Assembly (NCBI GenBank): GCA_910578065.1
Contig: CAJTPB010000008.1
Location: forward strand, 23,271 to 87,270
DNA length: 64,000 nucleotides
Direction: 5' to 3'
From: an uncultured Christensenella sp.
GTDB taxonomy: Bacteria; Bacillota; Clostridia; Christensenellales; Borkfalkiaceae
Shown here: positions 44,481 to 52,610 of the stretch, piece by piece
Position numbering within the stretch: the first letter of the stretch is position 1
Layout of the letters: every line of letters begins with the position of its first letter
Program-made: the position numbers and the translations under genes
The notes under the pieces: model-generated
What the model saw: only the letters and a program-made list of their open reading frames with translations
What the model was told of the DNA's origin: nothing
Database searches by the model: none

Positions 44481-45119
44481 ATGAAATACTTATTTTTCGA
44501 TTTAGACGGCACGCTTACTTATTCGGACGAAGGCATCACCAAAAGCATCGTATACGCGCTTGAATCGCTGGGCATGCCCCGCCCCGACGAAAAACTTTTG
44601 CGCGCCTGTATCGGTCCGCCTTTAACGGACGGTTTTGCCCGTTACTTTCATTTAACGGGGGAGCAAAACGGCTTGGCGGTTAAAAAATTCCGCGAACGGT
44701 ATCACGACGTCGGTTGGAAAGAAAATCGGCTGATCGAGGGCGCGAAAGAAGCGTTGCTCGCGTTAAAAGAACGGGGCAAAACGCTTGCCGTTGCAACGGG
44801 CAAACCCACGGTGTTTGCCGAGCGCATTTTATCTTATTTCGAGATCCGCGATCTGTTTTCCTGCGTTGCGGGCAGCGGATTAGACGGCAGTTGTTCGAAA
44901 AAGCGGGAAGAGATCGCGGCGGCGATGAACGGGGTACGCGCGTCCGCGCACGAAAGCGCGATGATCGGCGACCGCAAAAACGATATCGAAGGGGCGAAAG
45001 CATGCGGCATTTTTGCGGCGGGCGTTTCGTTCGGCTATGCGGAAGAAGGCGAATTGGCGCGCGCGGGCGCGGATATCGTTTTTGACGATTTTATACAGTT
45101 GCAACAATATTTTATCTGA
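44481..45119 (+). CDS. HAD-family phosphatase, phosphoglycolate phosphatase-like
   Basis: 212 residues from ATG 44481 (18 bases inside a longer frame). DLDGTLTYS is HAD motif I with the nucleophile Asp; LAVATGKPT is motif II; the later IGDRKNDIEGAKACG is motif III/IV with the acidic pair. The cap (residues 15-80) is the helical C1 type of the Gph/PgmB group. Such enzymes hydrolyse small phosphoesters such as 2-phosphoglycolate in the cytosol. No partner gene is near enough to specify the substrate. It appears to be translated leaderless. Confidence 0.85.
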   Translation: MKYLFFDLDGTLTYSDEGITKSIVYALESLGMPRPDEKLLRACIGPPLTDGFARYFHLTGEQNGLAVKKFRERYHDVGWKENRLIEGAKEALLALKERGKTLAVATGKPTVFAERILSYFEIRDLFSCVAGSGLDGSCSKKREEIAAAMNGVRASAHESAMIGDRKNDIEGAKACGIFAAGVSFGYAEEGELARAGADIVFDDFIQLQQYFI

Positions 45120-45194
45120 CGGTTTTGTAACGATTCGTACAAAATTCCGCTAAAATTTAGTGCAAAAAATTCACAAAAATTTTTTAAAAGGGTA

Positions 45195-45223
45195 TAGACA
45201 AACTTCCGTTCGTATGCTAAAAT
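45195..45223 (+). promoter_or_regulatory. Promoter of the Ppx/GppA gene
   Basis: TAGACA (45195-45200), 17 bases, TAAAAT (45218-45223). Confidence 0.65.
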
Positions 45224-45306
45224 AGGGTAGAATGAAATAATAGCGGTACGTTTTCGAAAAAGCGTTGTCTTTTCCGAAAATACGGCGCATAACAGGATAC
45301 GGATAT

Positions 45307-46821
45307 ATGGAAAAAATAGGAATTATCGATTTGGGTTCGAACTCTGCAAGATTGGTCGTCGTACGGTTATTCGGCGAAGGTCATTTTATGGTGGAAGACG
45401 AACTGAAAGAAAGCGTACGCCTTGGTCAAGATATGGATCGGGACGGCTTTTTAAAGCCGCAGCGCGTTGCGGAAACCATTAAAACGCTTAAAATGTTCCG
45501 CCGTCTTTGCGACGCGAGCGAGGTTACGCGCATTATCGCGGTGGCGACTGCCGCCGTGCGCAAAGCAAAAAACCAGCGTTCGTTTTTAGACGAAATTCAA
45601 GCGACTTGCGGCATTCGCGTAAACGTGCTTACCGAAGAAGAGGAAGCGACGCTCGTTTACCGCGGGGTGATCAATTCGATGGACGTGCCCAAGGGACTTA
45701 TTTTGGAAATCGGCGGCGGCAGTACGAAAATCGTATATTATAACCGCAGGGCGATTTTAAACTATGCGACCCTTCCGTTCGGCGCGGTTACGCTTACCGA
45801 TTTGTTTGCGGACGACGGCGTTTCTCCCAAAGATCAAACGGAAAAAATCGAAGAGTTCTTCACCGAACAGTTCAAAAAAATCGAATGGCTTACGGAAATC
45901 GAACCGGACGTGCAGATGATCGGCGTGGGCGGTTCTTTCCGCAACCTTTACAAAATCAATAAGATCGTGCGCAAGTACCCCCTCGATACTGTGCATAATT
46001 ACACCTTTTCGGTAGAAGATTTTAATTCTATTTATGAGATGGTGCGCGTGCTCGACGTAGAAAAGCGCAAGCGCATCCGCGGGCTTTCGCCCGCCCGCGC
46101 GGACATTATGCCCGCGGCAATGGCAATCGTAAAGGCGTTTACCGAATACGCGCATGTGGAAAGTTTTATTATAGGCGGTTCGGGCTTGCGCGAAGGGATC
46201 ATGTTCAATCAAGCGCTTCCCATGACGGTGGAACGCCCTATTTCCGACGTTTTAAGCTATTCGCTCAACACCCTTGTAAAGTATTACGGCTGCGAAGAAA
46301 AACACGTCGAACACGTGGTGCATCTTTCCATACAGCTGTTCAAGCAGCTGCGCGTATTGCACAAATTTCCCCGTCAGTATTTAAAGGTGCTGAAAATCGC
46401 GGCGAGCCTGCACGATTGCGGTATGCGCGTAAAATATTACAATCATCAAAAGCACAGCTGCTATATGATTTTAAATTCGCGCATTTACGGCGCGACTCAG
46501 CGCGAGATCGTGCTTGCGGCGTTTGTGGCGGGCTGTCACAGAAAGGAAGATATCAATCAAGCGGAATGGGCGCGCTATAAAGACATCGTCGCCGAAGAGG
46601 ATTTAGACGTTGTGAAAAAGCTGGGCGTGCTGCTTCGCATTGCGGAAAGTTTAGATAGAAGCCGTACGGGCGCGATTGCGGGAATCAACTGCGACGTATT
46701 GGGCGATTCGGTGATTATGAAAACGGAAACCACGGGCGACGCCGCTTTGGAAATCAGTTCTGCAATGTCGGCAAACGGCGAGTTTAAGCGTTCCTTCCGT
46801 AAAAATTTAGAAATTTTGTAA
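45307..46821 (+). CDS. Ppx/GppA phosphatase with C-terminal HD domain
   Basis: 504 residues; I choose ATG 45307 because MEKIGIIDLGSNSARLVV is the family start. The N-terminal actin-like Ppx/GppA domain shows IDLGSNS (phosphate loop 1), TAAVRKAKN, and LILEIGGGSTKIVYY (phosphate loop 2). The C-terminal part (about 330-500) has HD-like helices: AASLHDCGMRVKYYNHQKHS carries the HD pair. It hydrolyses exopolyphosphate and/or pppGpp; which one cannot be told. It is preceded by its own promoter and followed by a terminator and then repeats. Confidence 0.9.
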   Translation: MEKIGIIDLGSNSARLVVVRLFGEGHFMVEDELKESVRLGQDMDRDGFLKPQRVAETIKTLKMFRRLCDASEVTRIIAVATAAVRKAKNQRSFLDEIQATCGIRVNVLTEEEEATLVYRGVINSMDVPKGLILEIGGGSTKIVYYNRRAILNYATLPFGAVTLTDLFADDGVSPKDQTEKIEEFFTEQFKKIEWLTEIEPDVQMIGVGGSFRNLYKINKIVRKYPLDTVHNYTFSVEDFNSIYEMVRVLDVEKRKRIRGLSPARADIMPAAMAIVKAFTEYAHVESFIIGGSGLREGIMFNQALPMTVERPISDVLSYSLNTLVKYYGCEEKHVEHVVHLSIQLFKQLRVLHKFPRQYLKVLKIAASLHDCGMRVKYYNHQKHSCYMILNSRIYGATQREIVLAAFVAGCHRKEDINQAEWARYKDIVAEEDLDVVKKLGVLLRIAESLDRSRTGAIAGINCDVLGDSVIMKTETTGDAALEISSAMSANGEFKRSFRKNLEIL

Positions 46822-46838
46822 CCCTTCGCGGGGATTCC

Positions 46839-46866
46839 GCGCCCGCCTGATACGACGGGCGCTTTT
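46839..46866 (+). terminator. Terminator after the Ppx/GppA gene
   Basis: GCGCCCG (46839-46845) with CGGGCGC (46856-46862), then TTTT. Confidence 0.7.
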
Positions 46867-46883
46867 GCTTTCAATATCGTAAG

Positions 46884-47100
46884 GAAGCGGCGCGAACAGC
46901 CGTGTGCTGTGTATGAAAGTGTTTTAGATAAACATATTTCTGCGCGGTCGGATATATGAAGAGGACAAAGAGCAAACCCGCGAACAGCCGTGTATTGTGT
47001 ATAAAGAGTTTTAGATTAGTATATTTCTGCGCAGTCAGTAAAATGCGTTGGCAGATATACGAAAAGGACAAATAGCAAATCTGTAAGCAGATTTTACATT
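46884..47100 (+). repeat. Degenerate 88-bp repeats resembling the Ppx gene 3' end
   Basis: GCGAACAGCCGTGT occurs at 46892 and again 88 bases later at 46980; both units continue with GTTTTAGAT and TATTTCTGCGC. The 3' end of the upstream gene has the parallel order GGCAAACGGCGA, AAGCGTT, TTTAGA and TTCGCGGG, and the start of the second unit (AGCAAAC-CGCGAACAGC) echoes it. A third partial copy (AGCAAATCTGTAAGCAG) lies just before the maf ATG. Confidence 0.6.
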
Positions 47101-47104
47101 TAAT

Positions 47105-47662
47105 ATGAAACAGTTGATTTTGGCAAGCGCATCCCCGCGCAGGCGGGAATTATTGGCGCAGTTGGTACATTCGTTTGACGTGATCCCATCCCGATATCAA
47201 GAAGAAGAGAAAGGGGATTCCGCCGAACAAACGGCGCTTTTATTTGCAAGGGAAAAGGCGCGCGAAGTGCACGCCCGCTTCCCCGATCGCCCCGTGTTGG
47301 GCGCGGATACCGTTGTTTCGTTAAACGGCGAGATCCTCGGAAAACCAGTAAACGAAGAGGATGCAAAGCGCATGCTCCGCGCATTAAGCGGAAAAGAGCA
47401 TTCCGTTTATACGGGAATATGTATCATTTGCGGCGGGCGCGAACGGGCGGAAACGGTAGAAACAAAGGTGTGTTGTTATCCGCTTTCGGAAGAAACAATA
47501 GAAAAATACGTACAAAGCGGACTTCCCCTCGATAAAGCGGGCGCATACGGCATACAAGACGGATATCCGCTTGTAAAAGGCTATGCGGGCAGCTATTCGA
47601 ACGTAGTGGGGCTGCCGTTGGAACGTTTAAGCACAATTTTAAAGGAAGAAGAATTATGTTAA
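47105..47662 (+). CDS. maf: Maf-family nucleotide pyrophosphatase
   Basis: 185 residues. ILASASPRRRELL is the family start (SASPRRxELL), GADTVVSLNGEILGKP contains the catalytic-site Asp, and SGLPLDKAGAYGIQD carries the conserved DKAGAYxIQ motif. Maf enzymes hydrolyse dTTP, UTP or modified nucleotides to limit their misincorporation. The last seven bases overlap the ATG of the MreB-like gene; maf is linked to mreB in many Firmicutes. The start ATG has no clear Shine-Dalgarno and lies next to repeat DNA. Confidence 0.92.
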   Translation: MKQLILASASPRRRELLAQLVHSFDVIPSRYQEEEKGDSAEQTALLFAREKAREVHARFPDRPVLGADTVVSLNGEILGKPVNEEDAKRMLRALSGKEHSVYTGICIICGGRERAETVETKVCCYPLSEETIEKYVQSGLPLDKAGAYGIQDGYPLVKGYAGSYSNVVGLPLERLSTILKEEELC

Positions 47663-48645
47663 AACTTGCAATCGATTTCGGCACGTCGGTGACGAAAATT
47701 TACAAAATCGGCAGCGGGATCGTGCTTGCCGAAGCGACTTGTCTTGCCGTCGATAAAGAGAGCGGCGAAATCCGCGCGTACGGCAACGACGCAAAGCGTT
47801 TGCTCGGCAAAACGGCGGAACAAACGACGGTGCGCTTTCCCGTATACGAAGGGGAAATCGCTTCCGAACCGCTTGCTTCCGCTCTGCTCGAATACTTTTT
47901 GCAAAAGATCATAAAGGGCAGTTTAAGCCGTGTAGAGGCGCTTATCGGCATTCCCTGCGGATTAAAGGCGGAATCGCGCGAAAAGTATTACCGCGTTGCA
48001 AATGCCGCGGGCATTGCGCGGGTAACGTTTGTGGAAGTTCCCTTTTTAAGCGCGTTGGGGCAAGACGTGCCGCTGAGCGAATCCAACCCCGTGTTTGCGA
48101 TCGATATCGGCGCGGGTTGCGCTTCCATCGCGGCGTTTTCGCTGGACGGGATCATCGCGGGCATTTCTATGAACGTGGGCGGCAACAATATGGATATTCA
48201 CATCATCGACCACGTTGCCGAACAGTTTAATTTAAAAATCGGGTCGCTTACAAGCGAAAAGCTGAAAAATACGGTAGGCAGTTTGATCGAATACGACAAT
48301 CAAAGCATGGTAGTAAACGGGCGCGACTTTACGGAAGGAAAACCCCGTTCCGTTTCCGTTTCCTCTTCCGACGTGGCGTTCCCCATTAAAGTTTACGTGG
48401 ATAAAATTTTAGAGTATGCCGAACTCATTTTAAAAAAGCTGCCTGCCGAAGTTTCCGCCGCGATCTGCAAAAACGGCGTGTATCTTTCGGGCGGGGTATG
48501 TATGCTTGCGGGCATTTCCGAATACATTGCGGAAAAGCTGCAAATCGAAGCGCATCTTGCCGCAGAACCGCAAATGGCGGTCGTTTTGGGCGGCGGAAGA
48601 GCGATCGGCAATCCCGCGGTGTTGCGCCGCATTCAAACGTTGTAG
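47656..48645 (+). CDS. MreB-like actin homologue
   Basis: 329 residues; the ATG overlaps the maf stop. AIDFGTSVTKIYKIGSGIVLAEATCLAVD is the MreB phosphate-1 loop and adjacent strand, FPVYEGEIASE follows, FAIDIGAGCASIAAF is phosphate 2, and VYLSGGVCMLAGISEYI the adenosine loop. MreB forms membrane-linked filaments that guide cell-wall synthesis along the cell body. It is divergent from typical MreB (GTS for GTAN, GAGCAS for GGGTTE), so it could be a specialised paralogue. No mreC or mreD follows. Confidence 0.8.
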   Translation: MLKLAIDFGTSVTKIYKIGSGIVLAEATCLAVDKESGEIRAYGNDAKRLLGKTAEQTTVRFPVYEGEIASEPLASALLEYFLQKIIKGSLSRVEALIGIPCGLKAESREKYYRVANAAGIARVTFVEVPFLSALGQDVPLSESNPVFAIDIGAGCASIAAFSLDGIIAGISMNVGGNNMDIHIIDHVAEQFNLKIGSLTSEKLKNTVGSLIEYDNQSMVVNGRDFTEGKPRSVSVSSSDVAFPIKVYVDKILEYAELILKKLPAEVSAAICKNGVYLSGGVCMLAGISEYIAEKLQIEAHLAAEPQMAVVLGGGRAIGNPAVLRRIQTL

Positions 48646-48663
48646 CGGAAAGAAAGAAGCGTT

Positions 48664-49503
48664 ATGAAAGAGGGGTTTTATTATTACGGAAAAAAGGTTT
48701 ATTTCGGTTTGTATGACGAAAGTCAAGTTTCCGGATACGGAAAAATTTCCGCGCTTAAACCGGAATTGATAAAATCCGACCGTGCAGTCGGCAAAAACGA
48801 TACGGCGGTTTATTTATGGGATAACCACAGCTTGCTTTCGCAAGAGTACGAAGATTTACAGGCGACATTATTGAAAATGCGGACGTTCGTCAACCTCGAC
48901 GCGGGTTTGGAAATAGACTTTTCCGCCGTCGAAAAAAGGCTGAATTTTCCTTTTCCGAAAGAGTTAAAGTTGATCTATTCGGCAATTCAAAATCAAAAAG
49001 AATATTTCGCAGGCGCAGAACATTTTCTGCTCCTCGACGAAATTTATGTAGAAGAGGACGTGATCGTTTTCTTTCAAAAGAAACGTTCGCCCGTTGCAGG
49101 TTATCATATTGCAAGCGGCTGTCTTGCGCGGTTTTATAAAAAAGAATGGCTGATCGACAGAGGGGATATTTGCTGTTATCAGTTTTGTTTGACCTACCTG
49201 CTTACGCTGGCGTTGGAAAGCAAACCCGTTCAAAAAAAGGGAAGATGCAAGGGCGCGCTGGTAACAACGCTTAATATCGAAAAAGAGTTGGAAAATTATT
49301 GCGGCAGCGAATATTGCCTTTTGCGCGAACTGAACGTGTACGGGATCGCCGTAATGTATTCGAACGAAAAACTGATCGCCTATATCCGAAGCAACGGATT
49401 TTATGCGGATATCCGCGTCGGCGCTTTGCAAGAGGCGCATTGGCAGGCGCTTTGCGATCGTTTGGGCGACGCGGTGCGCTGGGCGGACGAAAAAAAACAA
49501 TAA
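48664..49503 (+). CDS. Hypothetical protein, possibly SUKH-like
   Basis: 279 residues, 18 bases after the MreB-like gene and presumably co-transcribed. The stretch VEKRLNFPFPKELKLIYSAI (about 80-100) resembles the SMI1/KNR4 (SUKH) start, followed by strands LLLDEIYV...VIVFFQKK. SUKH proteins are often immunity proteins for toxins, but no toxin gene is next to it. The C-terminal half (YIRSNGFYADIRVGALQEAHW) is unassigned. Treat the family as a guess. Confidence 0.5.
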   Translation: MKEGFYYYGKKVYFGLYDESQVSGYGKISALKPELIKSDRAVGKNDTAVYLWDNHSLLSQEYEDLQATLLKMRTFVNLDAGLEIDFSAVEKRLNFPFPKELKLIYSAIQNQKEYFAGAEHFLLLDEIYVEEDVIVFFQKKRSPVAGYHIASGCLARFYKKEWLIDRGDICCYQFCLTYLLTLALESKPVQKKGRCKGALVTTLNIEKELENYCGSEYCLLRELNVYGIAVMYSNEKLIAYIRSNGFYADIRVGALQEAHWQALCDRLGDAVRWADEKKQ

Positions 49504-49583
49504 CGATAACGCTTCTTCGCGTATTTGCGGGGAAGTTTTTTTATGGGCGAAATGGCGGTTTACGGGAATTCTTGCGGAAGAGT

Positions 49584-49612
49584 TTGACATTTGATTGCCG
49601 CCGTGTTATGAT
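49584..49612 (+). promoter_or_regulatory. Near-perfect promoter for a leaderless tcdA transcript
   Basis: TTGACA (49584-49589), 17 bases, TATGAT (49607-49612). The start should be at about 49619-49620, on the ATG at 49620. The promoter overlaps a possible upstream ATG (49608), so that ATG would not be in the transcript. Confidence 0.75.
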
Positions 49613-49619
49613 AAGCGAT

Positions 49620-50297
49620 ATGAACGAACGGGATTGCCGAACCGCTCTTCTTATCGGGGAAGAGGGGGTAAAAAAACTGAAAAACAGCCGCGTTGCGGTA
49701 TTCGGCGTGGGCGGCGTCGGCTCGTACTGCGCAGAAGCGCTTGCACGCGCGGGCGTGGGAGAACTGCTCCTCGTCGATAAAGATACGGTGGAAGAAAGCA
49801 ACGTAAACCGTCAGCTCGTTGCGCTGTATTCCACTTTGGGAAAGCCAAAAGCGGAAGTTATGGCGCAGCGCGTGCGGGATATTTCGCCCGATTGCGCGGT
49901 TACTGCGCGCGTGCTTTTTTATTTGCCCGAAACGGACGGCATGTTCGATTTTTCGGGATACGATTATTTGGTGGACGCGATCGATAACGTAACGGCGAAA
50001 CTTTCTTTGATCTGCCGTGCGAAAAGGGAGGGAATCCCCGTTATTTCCGCAATGGGCGCGGGCAATAAACTGCAAGCGGAAAAACTGCGGGTCGCGGATA
50101 TTTCCCAAACAAAAGTATGTCCGCTTGCGCGCGTAATGCGCAAAGAACTGAAAGCGCGGGGCGTTGCAAATGTAAAAGTGGTATATTCGGAAGAAGAACC
50201 GCGCGCCCGCGGCGAAACGGTGGGTTCCGTTTCTTTCGTTCCCTCCGTTATGGGGCTTTTGATGGCGGGCGAAGTGATAAAGGATTTAATCGTATGA
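49620..50297 (+). CDS. tcdA: tRNA threonylcarbamoyladenosine dehydratase
   Basis: 225 residues. The ThiF/E1-like ATP fold is clear: VAVFGVGGVGSYCAEALARAGVGELLLVDKDTVEESNVNRQ has the P-loop-like GxGGxG and the D...N..R nucleotide-binding set. YDYLVDAIDNVTAKLSL and VISAMGAGNKLQ are further family motifs. TcdA (also CsdL/YgdL) converts t6A37 of tRNA to its cyclic form. Its gene is in ATGA overlap with a cysteine desulfurase, which parallels the csdA-csdE-csdL relationship of enterobacteria. Confidence 0.88.
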   Translation: MNERDCRTALLIGEEGVKKLKNSRVAVFGVGGVGSYCAEALARAGVGELLLVDKDTVEESNVNRQLVALYSTLGKPKAEVMAQRVRDISPDCAVTARVLFYLPETDGMFDFSGYDYLVDAIDNVTAKLSLICRAKREGIPVISAMGAGNKLQAEKLRVADISQTKVCPLARVMRKELKARGVANVKVVYSEEEPRARGETVGSVSFVPSVMGLLMAGEVIKDLIV

Positions 50298-51391
50298 ACG
50301 TTTATCTCGACTATGCGGCGACAACGCCGCTCGATAGCGAAATATTAGATCATATGCTGCCCTATTTCAAAGGGGAATTCGGCAATCCCGATTCGGCGCA
50401 CGCATACGGGCGGCGCACGGCATACGCCGTATCGCAGGCGCGCGACAGGATCGCCCGCGTTTTAAACGTGCAGCCCGGCGAGGTGTATTTTACGTCGGGC
50501 GGAACGGAAGCGGATAACTGGGCGGCGCGCCGTTTGGGGAAAGGAAGCGTTTGCGTTTCGGCAATCGAACATCATGCGGTTTTGCAGAGCGCGCAGCTGC
50601 GCGCGGGCGGCGTTACGGTCGCGCAGGCGAACGAAAGGGGAATCGTAACCGCGCAAGCGGCGGCTTCCGCTCTCGGCGGCGATACGGGGCTTGTATGCGT
50701 AATGGCGGTGAATAACGAAACGGGGTGTATTCAACCGCTAAAAGAAATTTCCGCGCTTTGCCGCTTACGCGGGGCTTTGCTCTTTTCCGATTGCGTGCAA
50801 GCCGCTTGTACGCAAAACTTAAAAGAAATCTGCGGACTTTGCGACGCGATTTCCCTTTCGGCGCATAAACTGTACGGGCCGCACGGGGCGGGCGCGCTTG
50901 TCGTTAAAAAGGGAAGCGGGCTTGCGCCGCTTATCAGCGGGGGCGAGCAGGAACGCGGGCTGCGCGGCGGCACGCTGAACGTGCCCGCAATCGTCGGGTT
51001 TTCGTATGCGCTCGAACGGGCGCAGGCGGAACGGGAAGCGTTCGTTACGCGCTCGGCTTTTCTGCGCGAGCGGTTTGAACAAACGGTATTGCGCGCGCTC
51101 GGAAGCGCCGTACAAATAGACGGGGAAAACCGCGCGCCCAATATCAGCCATATCACTTTTTCCCGCGGGGAAAGTTTGTTGCACAGGTTAGATTTAGCGG
51201 GCGTTGCCGCTTCGGGCGGGGCGGCGTGTTCGGCACAGGCGGCGCTTCCTTCGCACGTCATGCGCGCAATGGGCAGGTCGGAAGAACAGGCGCGTTCGGG
51301 AATCCGCTTTTCGTTCGGCAAACACACGACGGAAGAAGAAGTAGACTTTGCCGCACAGCAGGTTATTGCGTGCGCGGGCGTGCGGTCATAA
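50294..51391 (+). CDS. Cysteine desulfurase (NifS/IscS family)
   Basis: 365 residues; ATG 50294 overlaps the tcdA stop (ATGA). YLDYAATTPLDSEILDHM starts the family. SAHKLYGPHGAGALVV contains the PLP Lys192. GGAACSAQA contains the persulfide Cys312. It moves sulfur from cysteine to acceptors for Fe-S clusters, thiolated tRNA or cofactors. No iscU, thiI or mnmA is adjacent, so the coupling with TcdA is the only clue. The 3' end is echoed in the following intergenic repeats. Confidence 0.92.
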   Translation: MNVYLDYAATTPLDSEILDHMLPYFKGEFGNPDSAHAYGRRTAYAVSQARDRIARVLNVQPGEVYFTSGGTEADNWAARRLGKGSVCVSAIEHHAVLQSAQLRAGGVTVAQANERGIVTAQAAASALGGDTGLVCVMAVNNETGCIQPLKEISALCRLRGALLFSDCVQAACTQNLKEICGLCDAISLSAHKLYGPHGAGALVVKKGSGLAPLISGGEQERGLRGGTLNVPAIVGFSYALERAQAEREAFVTRSAFLRERFEQTVLRALGSAVQIDGENRAPNISHITFSRGESLLHRLDLAGVAASGGAACSAQAALPSHVMRAMGRSEEQARSGIRFSFGKHTTEEEVDFAAQQVIACAGVRS

Positions 51392-51665
51392 AAAAATCGG
51401 CGCGTTCGGGAGCATTGGGCAAGCGAATACCATTTACGGCAAAGATAGTTGTTTGCGCGGGTTTTTGGTAAAATGAGAAAAGCGGAAGATAATTTATTTT
51501 GCACATCAGATAATTGCCTGCGCGGAATATATGCTTAATCTTCGCCATAGAAAAAAGCACACGCTAAAAGGCTCGGTAATCCCGCTGCCGAAAAATTTGC
51601 TTCAAAGCAATCGTTTGCGCGGGCGCATCTGTTAGAATTTGCAGATAGTTTGGGTAAAAGAAACC
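51335..51665 (+). repeat. Degenerate repeats of the desulfurase gene 3' end
   Basis: Inside the gene, GCACAGCAGGTTATTGCGTG is followed by CGCGG. Near 51501, GCACATCAGATAATTGCCTG followed by CGCGG matches it at 21 of 25 positions. TGCGCGG occurs at 51371 (gene), 51454, 51519 and 51616, each embedded in a related context (for example TTTGCGCGGGCGC at 51614). Spacings are 83, 65 and 97 bases. No ORF in 51392-51690 is convincing. Confidence 0.7.
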
Positions 51666-51691
51666 GTTCTATAAAAAATAAATACAACGGC

Positions 51692-51726
51692 AAACATGCG
51701 GGAAATTTGCCCCGCATGTTTCATTT
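51692..51726 (+). terminator. Terminator before the sporulation pair
   Basis: AAACATGCGGG (51692-51702) with CCCGCATGTTT (51711-51721), then CATTTT. Confidence 0.75.
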
Positions 51727-51823
51727 TCTGCGCAGAAAGGGAAAAACGACAATATTATATGAATTTTTTCTTGCAAAACGTGCATTCGACATTTGATTTT
51801 TCTTCTAAACGCAAAAATACAAG

Positions 51824-51831
51824 CATACATT
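51824..51831 (+). promoter_or_regulatory. SigE-like -10 element
   Basis: CATACATT matches the SigE -10 consensus CATACAnT, 33 bases before ATG 51864. I do not see a good SigE -35 upstream, so this is tentative. In Bacillus the spoIVFA-spoIVFB pair is SigE-dependent. Confidence 0.5.
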
Positions 51832-51863
51832 ATGACACAATACAAAAACAAGAGGTGTCGATT

Positions 51864-52610
51864 ATGAATGAAGAACTCGATTATGCCGAAATGCTCGAAA
51901 TTCCCGTCGAAACGGTAACCGTGCGGCGGAAAGAGAAGAAAAAGCGGGTAAAAGAACCCGACCTTCAAGAACAGCTTGTAGAGCAGATCAACGACCGTTT
52001 GGAGGAAACTCCCGCGGAGGAAGAGGACGGCACGTATGCCGAAAGCACGCCCATTCAGCGTATAGAGGCGATCAAGCCGCGCCGCGCGAAGACTTCCCGC
52101 ATTGTGCTCATCGGCGAATTCGTCGCCGTGTGCGTGTTGTGCGCGACCATCTTCCTTACCAATATTTTCCTTGCGGACAGCGCGATCAACACGTTCGTTC
52201 GCGGGCTGTTCCAGGGCAACGCGCAAACAACGGATACGCGCGGTTACAGCGATTTTAAACTTTCCCCCGTCGTAAACGATTACGTCGATGCGGAAATCGC
52301 GGTTTCCGAAACGGGCGTGCTTTCCTTTACTGCAAAATGCAGCGTTTATGCGCCCTGCGAAGGCAAAGTCGCTTCTGTAAACGGCGATGCGGAAAACGGC
52401 TACACCATGGAAATCAAGCATTCCGATTCTTTCTCTACCATTGTAAGTGGGCTGAAAAACGCATACGTCGCGGTGGGCGACGGCGTAAAAGCGAATATCC
52501 CCGTAGGATTTTCCGACGGCGAAGGGGAAGTGCGCGTAATGTTCTATTCGGAAGGCACGCTTTTAAACTGCTATACGGTAAACGGTGAAAACCAAATTTC
52601 TTGGAGCTAA
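51864..52610 (+). CDS. SpoIVFA-like membrane protein with degenerate peptidase M23 domain
   Basis: 248 residues, ATG 51864 after AGAGGTG. An acidic/basic cytoplasmic N-terminus (about 1-85) is followed by one membrane helix (VLIGEFVAVCVLCATIFLTNIF) and an outer domain with a LytM/M23-like pattern (APCEGKVASV...YTMEIKHSDSFSTIVSGL). The zinc residues of active M23 peptidases are missing, as in SpoIVFA. In Bacillus, SpoIVFA holds the SpoIVFB protease at the forespore membrane and regulates it. The protease gene follows with a 26-base overlap, so this identity is strongly supported by context. Confidence 0.75.
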   Translation: MNEELDYAEMLEIPVETVTVRRKEKKKRVKEPDLQEQLVEQINDRLEETPAEEEDGTYAESTPIQRIEAIKPRRAKTSRIVLIGEFVAVCVLCATIFLTNIFLADSAINTFVRGLFQGNAQTTDTRGYSDFKLSPVVNDYVDAEIAVSETGVLSFTAKCSVYAPCEGKVASVNGDAENGYTMEIKHSDSFSTIVSGLKNAYVAVGDGVKANIPVGFSDGEGEVRVMFYSEGTLLNCYTVNGENQISWS

